Shown here in pieces: positions 56,663 to 64,000 of a stretch of DNA of 64,000 nucleotides; the first letter of the stretch is position 1, and each line of letters starts with the position of its first letter. The notes beneath the pieces are model-generated. The model was not told the origin of the DNA. It did no database searches and was given only the letters and a program-made list of their open reading frames with translations. Origin of the DNA: Ulvibacter algarum (GTDB lineage Bacteria; Bacteroidota; Bacteroidia; Flavobacteriales; Flavobacteriaceae); NCBI GenBank assembly GCA_947488905.1, contig CANLBJ010000006.1, positions 1 through 64,000 on the forward strand, given 5' to 3'. Made by a program: the position numbers and the translations under genes.

Positions 56663-57241
56663 TTAAGACTGTCCTATAACTACTTTTGGGTAACGGATAA
56701 TCTTATCTCCTAATTTATATCCTTTCTCTATGACATCTATGATTTTCCCTTTCATATCATCACTAGGTGCTGGTATTTGTGTAATTGCTTCGTGTAAATC
56801 TGCATCAAAAACATCACCTGCCTTCACTTCAGTTTGCTCAAGACCTTTTTGCTTTACAGCTTCGCTTAACTTATTGCTTATAAGCTGCATACCCTGTACA
56901 TGAACATCATCACTCTCGTCACTAAAGTCTTTTAAGGCACGGTCAAAATCATCTAATACTGGTAAAATAGAAACCATTACATCTTGACCTGCTGTCTTAT
57001 AAAGTTCTATGCGCTCCTTCATAGTGCGCTTTTTATAATTTTCAAACTCAGCAAAAAGTCTCAAATAGCGATCTTTTTCACCTTGCAGTTTTCCTTCAAG
57101 AACCTCTATTGGGTCTCTTTCTTCTATTTCTTGTTCTTCATTTTCTGAAGAAGCTTCGTTGTTTGTTGTTTCCGAAGTTACCTCTGGGTTGTTCTTCATT
57201 GTCTCGTCTACAACCTCGTCTTTTAAATCTTTATTACTCAT
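56663..57241 (-). CDS. grpE: Nucleotide exchange factor GrpE
   Basis: Releases ADP from DnaK. The 192-residue product has an acidic N-terminal tail (SSENEEQEIEERDPIE), a coiled coil (about 45-100 with RYLRLFAEFENYKKRTMKE), and the beta-rich C-terminal domain (FDADLHEAITQIPAPSDD, IRYPKVVIG). The ATG at 57241 is chosen because a perfect -7 element (57278-57285) lies between it and the longer in-frame start at 57310. Forms an operon with dnaJ. Confidence 0.93.
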   Translation of the reverse strand: MSNKDLKDEVVDETMKNNPEVTSETTNNEASSENEEQEIEERDPIEVLEGKLQGEKDRYLRLFAEFENYKKRTMKERIELYKTAGQDVMVSILPVLDDFDRALKDFSDESDDVHVQGMQLISNKLSEAVKQKGLEQTEVKAGDVFDADLHEAITQIPAPSDDMKGKIIDVIEKGYKLGDKIIRYPKVVIGQS

Positions 57242-57277
57242 AGTAAAATGTGTGTCAAATATTTTTGTTGGGGATTG

Positions 57278-57285
57278 CAAAAGTA
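57278..57285 (-). promoter_or_regulatory. grpE-dnaJ promoter -7 element
   Basis: On the minus strand TACTTTTG, perfect TAnnTTTG match, 36 bp before the grpE ATG. Confidence 0.55.
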
Positions 57286-57367
57286 CTGCCAATTGTAAAA
57301 TATTTGCCAAAATGTCACCTAGTAATTTTTTATTAAAGTTTTATGATAAAATAGACCTCTGCAGATG

Positions 57368-57375
57368 TATTTTTG
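57368..57375 (+). promoter_or_regulatory. YceI gene promoter -7 element
   Basis: TATTTTTG, perfect match, 24 bp before the ATG at 57400; it excludes the longer start at 57373. Confidence 0.55.
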
Positions 57376-57399
57376 CAACTTAACCTTAAACACATAACC

Positions 57400-58056
57400 A
57401 TGAATAGTTTTATTAAAACAAGTGCTTTAGCATTATTATTAATTGCAGGAGTAAGTTCTTGTAAAGAAAAAAAAGAAGCTGAAGGAGAAAAAGAAGTAGT
57501 TGAAGCAGCAGCAACTGCAGCAACTTATAAAGTAGACACTGCAAAATCTACAATAAACTGGACTGGTAAAAAACCAACCGGAACGCATATGGGAACAATC
57601 TCATTGTCTGAAGGTTTTGTTTCTGTAACAGATAAAACTGTACAAGCAGGAACATTTGTAATAGATATGAAATCTATTACAGCTACAGATGTTGAAGGAG
57701 ATATGAAAGCTAACCTAGAAGCACACTTAAAAGGTACTGTTGAAGGTAAAGAAGGAGACTTTTTTAACGTAAACAAATACCCTAATGGAGCATTTAGCAT
57801 TACAAAAGTAGCTGATGAAAATGGAAAAACAATGGTAAGTGGTAATCTTACTTTACTTGAGAAAACAAATAATGTAACTTTTCCTGCAACGGTTTCTTTT
57901 TCTGGAAACATGATGACATTGAAAAGTGACTCATTTATGATTGACCGCACACAATGGGGTATCAATTATGGTTCTAAAAGTATTTTTGACAACTTAGGAG
58001 ATAAGTTTGTGAATGATGAGATTGAACTTACTGTAATGTTGCAAGCAGCAATGTAA
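57400..58056 (+). CDS. YceI-family lipoprotein
   Basis: A 218-residue lipoprotein (signal ending GVSSC, cysteine 21), an alanine/glutamate-rich linker, then a YceI domain (about 45-218) that forms a lipocalin-like barrel binding isoprenoids. Recognised by YKVDTAKSTINWTGKKPTGTH, SGNLTLLEKTNNVTFPATV and MIDRTQWGINYGS. Role probably in quinone or polyprenoid transport or stress; the exact ligand is unknown. Start fixed by the -7 element. Confidence 0.93.
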   Translation: MNSFIKTSALALLLIAGVSSCKEKKEAEGEKEVVEAAATAATYKVDTAKSTINWTGKKPTGTHMGTISLSEGFVSVTDKTVQAGTFVIDMKSITATDVEGDMKANLEAHLKGTVEGKEGDFFNVNKYPNGAFSITKVADENGKTMVSGNLTLLEKTNNVTFPATVSFSGNMMTLKSDSFMIDRTQWGINYGSKSIFDNLGDKFVNDEIELTVMLQAAM

Positions 58057-58073
58057 GTTTAGAAAAATTATTT

Positions 58074-58109
58074 AAAAAAGGACAACTAGTTTAGTTGTCC
58101 TTTTTTTTT
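58074..58109. terminator. Bidirectional terminator overlapping the epimerase 3' end
   Basis: Stem AAAAAAGGACAACTA / TAGTTGTCCTTTTTT with a short loop. The right arm encodes the last residues (KKKDN) and stop of the minus-strand epimerase, so it is a compact shared terminator. Confidence 0.88.
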
Positions 58110-59011
58110 GATATTAACTCATCTAGAGCACTATCTATATTTGCGTGTTTAAAAATAAAATTTGTTTGTTGCAATTTTGCAGGACTCACTAGTTGGCCAT
58201 CTAAAACCAAAGTTGACATCTCACCCAGGGTCAACTTTAAAGCAAAACTTGGAACATTTGGCATCCATATATTTTTATGATAACGGGAAGCTATCTTTTT
58301 TGTGAGTGTTTTATTTTTGACAGGTGTAGGCGCGACGGCATTATACACACCCTCAAGACCATTAACAAGTATATATTTATACACCCCTACAATGTCTACA
58401 AGATGAATCCAAGATAAATATTGTTTACCAGAACCAAGTGCAGCACCTACACCCATTGTTACAGGTTTTTCTATTTTAGGATAAGCACCTTCTTCATTAT
58501 CAAGCACAACCCCAGTTCTAACTTTTGCGACATCAATACCAAGCTTATTAAACTTATCTGCTGCTGCCTCCCATACAGTTACCACTTTACCTAAAAAGTC
58601 ATCTGCCACTTCTGTAGATTCTTCTGTATACAATTTTGTTTGAGATGGAGGGTAAATACTAATCCCGCTTGCAGATATAAAATGAGAAACTTTATGATCT
58701 ATTTTTTCTAAAGCATCATATATAACTTGCGCAGTGTTAATCCTGCTATCTAATATTTCTTTTTTATAACTTGAGGTCCACCTTTTTGCAACGGTAGCGC
58801 CAGCGAGATGCACTATACTGGTTACATCTTTGAAAGCGTTGTTATCTACTTCATTTTTTGAGGGATTCCATAAAAAACCTTTATAGTTTTTTTCGTTTAC
58901 AATTGCACTCTCTCTTGTAGTGAGATAATGAACTTTTAGTCCTTTAGAGATGCAAACTTTTGAGAGCTCCTTACCTATAAGACCAGTTGCTCCGGTTATT
59001 AAAACAGTCAT
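58091..59011 (-). CDS. TIGR01777 (YfcH-like) NAD-dependent epimerase
   Basis: A 306-residue extended short-chain dehydrogenase of the TIGR01777 group: TGATGLIGKEL at the start, GFLWNPSKNEVD, IVHLAGATVAKRWTSSYKKE, the usual active-site tail SASGISIYP, then a C-terminal DUF1731-like part (MPNVPSFALKLTLGEMSTLV). The substrate is unknown; relatives are linked with cell division and sugar metabolism. Its 3' end coincides with a terminator shared with the convergent YceI gene. Confidence 0.9.
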   Translation of the reverse strand: MTVLITGATGLIGKELSKVCISKGLKVHYLTTRESAIVNEKNYKGFLWNPSKNEVDNNAFKDVTSIVHLAGATVAKRWTSSYKKEILDSRINTAQVIYDALEKIDHKVSHFISASGISIYPPSQTKLYTEESTEVADDFLGKVVTVWEAAADKFNKLGIDVAKVRTGVVLDNEEGAYPKIEKPVTMGVGAALGSGKQYLSWIHLVDIVGVYKYILVNGLEGVYNAVAPTPVKNKTLTKKIASRYHKNIWMPNVPSFALKLTLGEMSTLVLDGQLVSPAKLQQTNFIFKHANIDSALDELISKKKDN

Positions 59012-59121
59012 TTTCTTTTTTTTATTAAGGTAGTAAAGTCAATTGAACAAAGCACATTTTTAACGGAAGTTTAGCAATTTTACAAGCTATTTAAGCCTAA
59101 ATACAATTTAGATATTCTACT

Positions 59122-59165
59122 AAAAAAAACTCTCAAAGAAGAAGAAAATCTTCATTGAGAGTTTT
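59122..59165 (-). terminator. mnmD terminator
   Basis: Stem AAAACTCTCAA / TTGAGAGTTTT with an inner GAAGA / TCTTC stem, followed on the minus strand by a T8 run. Confidence 0.85.
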
Positions 59166-59227
59166 ATGTTTAGCATATAATAATAATAATAGTGGTGAGC
59201 ACATAAAAATTGAGACTTGCTCAATCA

Positions 59228-59896
59228 TTATTTTGTAGCTCTCAACATTTCTCGTTTTGCAGGTGGCCCAGGTAAACGTTCTACCTTAAAACCGCAACTC
59301 TCCATGGCACGACGCGCACTTCCTTTTGCTGCGTAGGTAACTAGAACACCTCCTTTTTTTAATGCTGCATACATTATTTTAAAAATAGGCTCTTCCCACA
59401 ATTCTGGTTGCACTCTAGACCCAAATGCATCATAATAAATCACATTATAAGTATCTACATCTGTAATATCTGCAAAAAGCTGTTTTCTTTTTTCTAACTC
59501 AAATGTACTAGAAATCTCTGCTGGGGTTTCCCAAGGAGTCTCATGCATTTTTAAAAAAGGAAGGTTAGATGTCTCTAACATTTCAGCATAATTTACACTC
59601 TTTATCTCTAATGCAGAGAGTGGATACGCTTCTACTCCTGTATAATGCATAGAAACCTGCCTTTTATTTGACTCTAGTAAAGTTAAAAAAGCATTAAGAC
59701 CAGTACCAAAACCTATTTCTAAGATTGACACTGGTGTAACAGATGGGTTTGTTTCTATAAAATGAACTAACCCCGTTTGTATATAAACGTGAACTGCCTC
59801 ATTAATAGCACCGTGTTTTGAGTGGTACTGTTCGTCCCACTCTGTAAGCTGTATACTAGACGAACCGTCACCGGTTGTTATTATTTTTCTCTCCAA
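59228..59896 (-). CDS. mnmD: tRNA mnm5s2U34 methyltransferase MnmD
   Basis: The stand-alone methyltransferase domain of the bifunctional MnmC (DUF752), making the last methylation of mnm5s2U at the tRNA wobble position. The 222-residue product has YHSKHGAINEAVHVYIQTGL, the SAM motif EIGFGTGLNAFLTLL and IYYDAFGSRVQPELW. No FAD oxidoreductase half is present, which is normal outside enterobacteria. The start is TTG, 4 nt after the DUF4920 stop, so it is the second gene of that operon. Confidence 0.93.
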   Translation of the reverse strand: MERKIITTGDGSSSIQLTEWDEQYHSKHGAINEAVHVYIQTGLVHFIETNPSVTPVSILEIGFGTGLNAFLTLLESNKRQVSMHYTGVEAYPLSALEIKSVNYAEMLETSNLPFLKMHETPWETPAEISSTFELEKRKQLFADITDVDTYNVIYYDAFGSRVQPELWEEPIFKIMYAALKKGGVLVTYAAKGSARRAMESCGFKVERLPGPPAKREMLRATK

Positions 59897-59900
59897 AGGA

Positions 59901-60407
59901 CTATTCTCTATGAAGTAGCACCCCGTTAGACACTACAGATAGTGTACGTTTTGCTTCAGTGATAGCCATTACTTCTTCTTTAGATAAACCCTCATCTTCT
60001 GCATAATGACGTTGTTCATCTACACTCATCTCTTCTACAAAAGCAAGACCTTCTACTACTACCTCATCACCTTCAATGTCTTTAGGCATAAAAAAACCGT
60101 AGTCTTTAAACTTTACCATTGCTTCATCTTCTCCCATATCTAGGCGCATCCAGCATCCTTTACTTGCGCAAACTGCTTTTACATCGGTAGTAAATTTTAC
60201 AGGTATTGTGTCGCCTGGCGTTAAACTTGCAAATTTACTAATCATCTCATCTTTTGACATCGCCTTAGCGTCTGTGATCTTATCTCCAAAAGATTCATAA
60301 TTGATTGCAACCTCTTTAGCCTCTTCTGTATCTGCTTCTTTATTTGTAGAATTATTACAAGAAAAAGTAAGAGTAGCAAGCGCTATTAATAGAAAAAATT
60401 GTTTCAT
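59901..60407 (-). CDS. DUF4920 lipoprotein
   Basis: A 168-residue lipoprotein (TLTFSC, cysteine 17), acidic linker, then a DUF4920 domain with SFGDKITDAKAMSKDEMISK, VKAVCASKGCWMRLD (conserved CxxKGCWM) and YGFFMPKDIEGDEVVVEG. Two cysteines and the mostly beta pattern suggest a small periplasmic redox or ligand-binding role; the function is unknown. First gene of an operon with mnmD, divergent from ilvE. Confidence 0.9.
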   Translation of the reverse strand: MKQFFLLIALATLTFSCNNSTNKEADTEEAKEVAINYESFGDKITDAKAMSKDEMISKFASLTPGDTIPVKFTTDVKAVCASKGCWMRLDMGEDEAMVKFKDYGFFMPKDIEGDEVVVEGLAFVEEMSVDEQRHYAEDEGLSKEEVMAITEAKRTLSVVSNGVLLHRE

Positions 60408-60495
60408 TTTATTGTTTTTTATTATTTAACATATCGACCTAAAATATAACACAAATTTATTAAAATAAGTCGTTTTATGAGGCTGAAAAAATGAC

Positions 60496-60503
60496 TATTT
60501 TTG
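60496..60503 (+). promoter_or_regulatory. ilvE promoter -7 element
   Basis: TATTTTTG, perfect match, 20 bp before the ATG. Confidence 0.55.
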
Positions 60504-60523
60504 CAAAATAAAATAAAAGCCAA

Positions 60524-61591
60524 ATGACAACACAAGAAAACTCAAACGTTATAGTTAACCAAGCTGAAAAATCTCGCCTTAATGAGGTAGATTTTGACAA
60601 CTTAACTTTCGGAAATATTTTTTCTGATCACATGTTTGAGTGTGATTACAAGGACGGTAAGTGGCAAACCCCTACAATAAAGCCTTACGGCCCTTTATTA
60701 ATATCTCCAGGTGCTAAAGTTTTCCATTATGGGCAAGCTGTTTTTGAAGGTATGAAAGCCTTTAAGGATGAAGCGGGAGATGTTTTTCTTTTTAGACCAG
60801 AAAAAAACTTTGAGCGTATTAATAAATCGTCAAAACGTATGGCGATTCCTGAGTTTCCTAAAAATTTCTTTTTTGAAGGTTTAAACACATTATTAGACCT
60901 TGATAAAGAATGGGTACGCCCAGGTGCAGACAGCTCTTTATACATAAGGCCATTTGTTATTGCAACACAAGTAGGTGTTTCTGCTTCTCCTGCAAATGAG
61001 TACAAATTCATGATATTAATGTCACCTGTACAGGCTTATTACAATAAAGATGTTAAAGTGATTATCGCTCAAGAATATAGCCGTTCTGCTGACGGTGGTG
61101 TTGGTGCAGCAAAAGCTGCTGGTAATTATGGGGCACAATTTTACCCAACTAACTTAGCTAAAGAAAAAGGGTACGATCAAGTGATATGGACAGACTCTAA
61201 CGAGCATAAATATCTTGAAGAAGCTGGTACAATGAATGTATTTTTTAGGATTAACGATACTTTAATAACGGCTCCTACTAGTGACCGTATTTTAGATGGT
61301 GTTACTCGTGACAGTGTACTAGCAATAGCAAAAAGAGATGGTATTAAAACAGACGTTAAAAAACTTACTGTTGATGAACTCTTAGCAGCATATAAAGATG
61401 GTTCTTTAAAAGAAATTTTTGGTAGTGGTACAGCAGCAGTTATAAGCCCAGTATGTAGTTTTAGCTATAATGATATAGATTATGACTTAGTAAAACCAGA
61501 AGACTCATACTTTACTAGATTTAAAAAAGAACTTAAAGACATACAGTACAATCGTGCAGAAGACACTTTTGGATGGAGAGTAAAAATATAG
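60524..61591 (+). CDS. ilvE: Branched-chain amino acid aminotransferase
   Basis: A class IV PLP enzyme that interconverts leucine, isoleucine and valine with their keto acids. The 355-residue product belongs to the longer eukaryotic-like BCAT branch common in Bacteroidota. It has FGNIFSDHMFECDY, the catalytic PLP lysine K197 in GAAKAAGNYGAQ, EAGTMNVFFRI and GSGTAAVISPV. Length is normal for that branch. A strong terminator follows. Confidence 0.95.
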   Translation: MTTQENSNVIVNQAEKSRLNEVDFDNLTFGNIFSDHMFECDYKDGKWQTPTIKPYGPLLISPGAKVFHYGQAVFEGMKAFKDEAGDVFLFRPEKNFERINKSSKRMAIPEFPKNFFFEGLNTLLDLDKEWVRPGADSSLYIRPFVIATQVGVSASPANEYKFMILMSPVQAYYNKDVKVIIAQEYSRSADGGVGAAKAAGNYGAQFYPTNLAKEKGYDQVIWTDSNEHKYLEEAGTMNVFFRINDTLITAPTSDRILDGVTRDSVLAIAKRDGIKTDVKKLTVDELLAAYKDGSLKEIFGSGTAAVISPVCSFSYNDIDYDLVKPEDSYFTRFKKELKDIQYNRAEDTFGWRVKI

Positions 61592-61612
61592 TATTAATAA
61601 TACTATACATTT

Positions 61613-61651
61613 AAAAAATCCCGATAACAATCTATGTTATCGGGATTTTTA
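61613..61651 (+). terminator. ilvE terminator
   Basis: A 13-bp stem AATCCCGATAACA / TGTTATCGGGATT with a 5-nt loop and T-run. A second perfect palindrome (TATAGTATTA / TAATACTATA) precedes it at 61588-61608. Confidence 0.9.
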
Positions 61652-61672
61652 AGTTTTAGAGATACAGTCTAT

Positions 61673-62059
61673 TTATTTTTCTAGAATCTCCTTTATATTG
61701 GGTTGAAAATAATTAGGCCCTTTTAACACCTTACCATCTTCTCTGTAAATAGGTTTTCCATCTGCCCCAAGCTTACTCATATTACTGCGCTGTATCTCAT
61801 TAAACACCTCTTCAATCTTGTGTTGCATACCGTGTTCTATAATAGTACCGCATAAAATATAAAGCATATCACCTAAGGCATCTGCTACCTCTACTAGATC
61901 ATTATTGCCTGCAGCTTCTAGATATTCTTCATTTTCTTCACGCATTAACTCGTGGCGAAGTTTGTTCTTTTTGTCTCCTAAATCTGCTATAGGAGCATCA
62001 TTTATTCCTAAACCAAAAGCGGTGTGAAAAGCGTGCACTGCGGCTATTTTATTTTTCAT
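61673..62059 (-). CDS. MazG-like nucleotide pyrophosphohydrolase
   Basis: A 128-residue all-alpha NTP pyrophosphatase family member. Metal-binding residues lie in LMREENEEYLEAA (EExxE type) and VADALGDMLYILCGT (ExxD type). The C-terminal YREDGKVLKGPNYFQPN fits the phosphoribosyl-ATP pyrophosphohydrolase-like group. Likely removes non-standard nucleotides. Upstream lie a short hairpin 9 nt before the ATG and the second copy of the 24-bp promoter-like element. Confidence 0.88.
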   Translation of the reverse strand: MKNKIAAVHAFHTAFGLGINDAPIADLGDKKNKLRHELMREENEEYLEAAGNNDLVEVADALGDMLYILCGTIIEHGMQHKIEEVFNEIQRSNMSKLGADGKPIYREDGKVLKGPNYFQPNIKEILEK

Positions 62060-62068
62060 ATTTCGGCT

Positions 62069-62083
62069 CCGCTCAATAAGCGG
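62069..62083 (-). promoter_or_regulatory. Hairpin immediately upstream of the MazG-like gene
   Basis: Stem CCGCT / AGCGG with a 5-nt loop, 9 nt before the ATG. Confidence 0.45.
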
Positions 62084-62112
62084 GTAGTTTTAAATTAATA
62101 ATAGGTAAGTTT

Positions 62113-62136
62113 TAGCTTTCGCGAAAATAGTAAAGA
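62113..62136 (-). repeat. 24-bp promoter-like element, copy 2
   Basis: 23 of 24 positions match 33432-33455; on the minus strand it includes TATTTTCG, close to a -7 box, inside the palindrome TTTTCGCGAAA. Confidence 0.75.
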
Positions 62137-62191
62137 GTTGATATTTCAGCAATAAAATAAACACTAGTGAAGGCACCTCGTTTTTCTATTG

Positions 62192-62199
62192 TATTTTTG
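62192..62199 (+). promoter_or_regulatory. Promoter -7 element of the small membrane-protein gene
   Basis: TATTTTTG, perfect match, 21 bp before the ATG. Confidence 0.5.
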
Positions 62200-62220
62200 C
62201 ACTCGTAAAACTACATAAAT

Positions 62221-62409
62221 ATGTTTAGTACTGGGCAAATCCTATTTTCTATTTTTTTTGTAATTGTATTTGTGATTATCATTATCATAAGCTATAGAAA
62301 AGATTTAAAACTGCATAATAAACACTACAAGCGTAGTTATCTTGTACTTATTGGTTTTCTTTTTTTTGTAGGATGTCTTGTAGCTATCAAGTATGCTTTA
62401 AAACAGTAA
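62221..62409 (+). CDS. Small two-helix membrane protein
   Basis: A 62-residue protein with two membrane helices (ILFSIFFVIVFVIIIIISY and YLVLIGFLFFVGCLVAIKYA) joined by a basic loop (RKDLKLHNKHYKRS). It has its own perfect -7 element, which supports a real gene. No known function; short membrane proteins of this form are common in flavobacteria. Confidence 0.7.
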   Translation: MFSTGQILFSIFFVIVFVIIIIISYRKDLKLHNKHYKRSYLVLIGFLFFVGCLVAIKYALKQ

Positions 62410-62579
62410 CCTCTTCTTTTACAATACAATAATATTTCTTTTTTTACAAGAGGCTTAGTTTCTATAAAGTTTATAGTTTAGTACTATCTAACCAGATAAA
62501 ACTTCACTTAGCTTGACCGAGCTCACTTTTACTCTCTCACCCCTTTTTGCGGGTTTTCTTTGGTGCTAGACATTTTAAA

Positions 62580-62623
62580 ATATACCCTATACTGGGTATG
62601 TTAATTATATACCTATTACTAGA
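62580..62623. promoter_or_regulatory. Palindrome and direct repeat before the unknown gene
   Basis: ATACCC and GGGTAT (62582-62599) form a hairpin-like palindrome. ATATACC recurs 27 bp downstream (62607) followed by a similar TATTACTAG. It may be an operator; nothing else points to a regulator. Confidence 0.35.
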
Positions 62624-62666
62624 TATTTGAATATAAAATAACAAACACAACCCATAACCAACTATC

Positions 62667-63398
62667 ATGGCTCACGAAAACCTAAGATTTAATCTAATAC
62701 TCAGAAACGGAAATACCCCAACCTCAAACTCGCAAAGCAGTTACAACCCCATTTATACAGATCAATATTATGGTACACACTTTGGCCTTTTTGCAGATTT
62801 TAAACCAAAAGACACAAATGAAGTATATAATAAAGAGTTTGAAGTAGGTAAAATAGCAATGAAACTTCAAAATTATTCTGGCGCTGTTACACTAGGTATT
62901 TCTTCTATTATAAGTCTAGAAATTAAAGATGCAGAAGAAGAGTTTATTGTTAAAGACTTCTCTACAGGAAGGTTAATAGAATTATCTGTTTGCCTACAAG
63001 CACTTAATAATAGTTTTGAGAAAAGCGTTGATCTAGCCCAAGAACAAAAATCATTTACTTTTAAAGAAGGGGATATTCTCAATGTAAAGGTGTTTATCAA
63101 ACCCATAGATAGTGAGCTATCAGGTATTGACGATGAAAATAGAAACACCAACTCACTATTTGTTGACGAAAATTATATGATTAGAGATGGTGAAGAAATA
63201 AATGTACTTGATAAAAATGACCTAAGGGATGCCATAAAAACAATGGAATCAACTGGTTTTAGTATTATACCAAAAGACACCTCTTCTTTCACTTCAGAAA
63301 AAATAGACTCTATTAATAGACTTAAAGATATCTTAGAAATATTAGGAGGTGCTGACAGAAGGTGTAAATTAAGAAATTCTGATATTTATATTCTTTAA
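62667..63398 (+). CDS. Protein of unknown function coupled to a TPR protein
   Basis: A 243-residue soluble protein without signal or membrane helices, starting MAHENLRFNLILRNGN. The first 180 residues look beta-rich (FEVGKIAMKLQNYSGAVTLG); the last part is helical (KIDSINRLKDILEIL). No family recognised. Its stop TAA shares a base with the ATG of the next gene (TAATG), so the two are translationally coupled. Confidence 0.7.
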   Translation: MAHENLRFNLILRNGNTPTSNSQSSYNPIYTDQYYGTHFGLFADFKPKDTNEVYNKEFEVGKIAMKLQNYSGAVTLGISSIISLEIKDAEEEFIVKDFSTGRLIELSVCLQALNNSFEKSVDLAQEQKSFTFKEGDILNVKVFIKPIDSELSGIDDENRNTNSLFVDENYMIRDGEEINVLDKNDLRDAIKTMESTGFSIIPKDTSSFTSEKIDSINRLKDILEILGGADRRCKLRNSDIYIL

Positions 63399-64000
63399 TG
63401 AAATTGCGGCTATTATATTATTTTCTTTTATTTTCTTCTATAGGGCTTGCGCAAAACTCTATAGAAGAACTAAGAAAATACAATCTTGATAAAGTTTTAC
63501 CAGAGCAAACTCAAGACTCTTCTCAAGCATTAAAAAATATAGAATGGCAGGTTAATTTTCTTCAGAATTTTGATATCTCACACCGTGATTTCAATAAAAT
63601 ACTCTCCTATAAAAAAACAAACAAAAGAGGTATTGATGATTTTTATTTTGACATCAACCTTGGTGACTATTATTTTTATAAATATCAAGATAAAAATCTA
63701 GAAGCTATTGACCACTATAAGAAAGCACTAGCTTTTGCAGAAGAAAAAGAAGATGTAATCCTACAATGTGAAGCATTAAAAAAGATTTTAAAATTTCATA
63801 GACTCAAATATCTATATGACAACTACTCTTATTTGACTTATTTAAAACAGTATAAAAAAATTGCTTATGATGATTTTGAACTAGCAAATTATCATTATTT
63901 TAATTTAATTTTAAATTTTAAAAACTACTATTTAGATAAATGGGATTCGTTTTCTGAAGCCTTTTTAATTAATTACTTTAAAAATAACAATCCATCTTTT
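63398..64000 (+). CDS. TPR-containing exported protein, truncated by the window edge
   Basis: The first 201 residues of a longer protein: signal peptide (LLYYFLLFSSIGLAQ), then helical repeats such as NLEAIDHYKKALAFAEEKED, a tetratricopeptide pattern. The frame stays open to the end. It resembles the sensor part of flavobacterial TPR kinases or regulators (compare 27022-29019), but what follows is outside the window. Start overlaps the upstream gene by one base. Confidence 0.75.
   Translation, partial: MKLRLLYYFLLFSSIGLAQNSIEELRKYNLDKVLPEQTQDSSQALKNIEWQVNFLQNFDISHRDFNKILSYKKTNKRGIDDFYFDINLGDYYFYKYQDKNLEAIDHYKKALAFAEEKEDVILQCEALKKILKFHRLKYLYDNYSYLTYLKQYKKIAYDDFELANYHYFNLILNFKNYYLDKWDSFSEAFLINYFKNNNPSF

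Noticed and set aside
57242-57310. Longer grpE start at 57310
   Set aside because: It lies upstream of the perfect -7 element at 57278-57285.

Overview
The window reads as a chromosomal segment of a marine-type member of the family Flavobacteriaceae (Bacteroidota). The signs are AT-rich DNA, a fused SecDF, a roughly 1,100-residue SecA, many flavobacterial DUF families (DUF2911, DUF4199, DUF4920, DUF6268, DUF6588-like), a giant secreted repeat protein of the gliding/type IX type, and repeated matches to the Bacteroidota -7 promoter element TAnnTTTG. Shine-Dalgarno sites are nearly absent, and TTG and GTG starts are frequent. A Dokdonia/Krokinobacter-like organism is possible, but this cannot be proven from the sequence alone. 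No rRNA, tRNA, insertion sequence, prophage or CRISPR array was seen; most of the window is core genome.

Layout. 1-5.8 kb: a giant secreted repeat protein (3' end outside the window) behind a small secreted protein. 5.9-10.6 kb: folE, then cysS-yidD, a 13-copy heptanucleotide repeat, lgt, a DUF192 lipoprotein and an unknown gene. 10.7-15.5 kb: secDF preceded by two small envelope genes, one of which is a free-standing copy of the SecD P1 periplasmic domain made as a lipoprotein. 15.6-23.4 kb: mdh, a beta-barrel protein, gyrB, a DUF2911 protein, queE, a cobalamin adenosyltransferase and small genes. 23.6-30.8 kb: secA, a TPR sensor kinase, its LuxR-type response regulator and a DUF4199 membrane protein. 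30.9-34.8 kb: an ECF sigma/anti-sigma/surface-protein cluster, a CPBP protease and Ohr. 34.9-45.6 kb: a MeaB GTPase, an epimerase, a GT2-LAB_N-GT39 lipid-glycosylation operon facing a PAP2 phosphatase, a MATE pump, DUF1801/DUF1853 genes and a Pmp3-type peptide. 45.7-49.8 kb: an M28 peptidase, a DTW-domain tRNA enzyme, an unknown gene and PPK2. 50-55.3 kb: a tight five-gene operon (ABC ATPase, permease, MscS channel, DUF6268 protein, sigma-54-type activator). 55.5-62.4 kb: grpE-dnaJ, a YceI lipoprotein, a TIGR01777 epimerase, DUF4920-mnmD, ilvE, a MazG-like protein and a small membrane protein. 62.6-64 kb: an unknown gene coupled to a TPR protein cut by the window edge.

How the genes work together. 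Envelope biogenesis dominates: SecA and SecDF drive export, YidD and Lgt assist membrane insertion and lipoprotein maturation, several lipoproteins are Lgt substrates, and the GT2/LAB_N/GT39 set probably modifies a lipid-linked glycan. The clearest candidate for something undescribed is the SecD-P1-like lipoprotein with its anchored neighbour directly upstream of secDF. Other notable signals are a DnaJ that has lost zinc centre I, an activator with GAFTSA instead of GAFTGA and no recognisable Fis helix, a recurrent intergenic TTTCCGAAG motif, a 24-bp promoter-like element present twice, and GC-rich hairpins placed 6-9 nt before three start codons.
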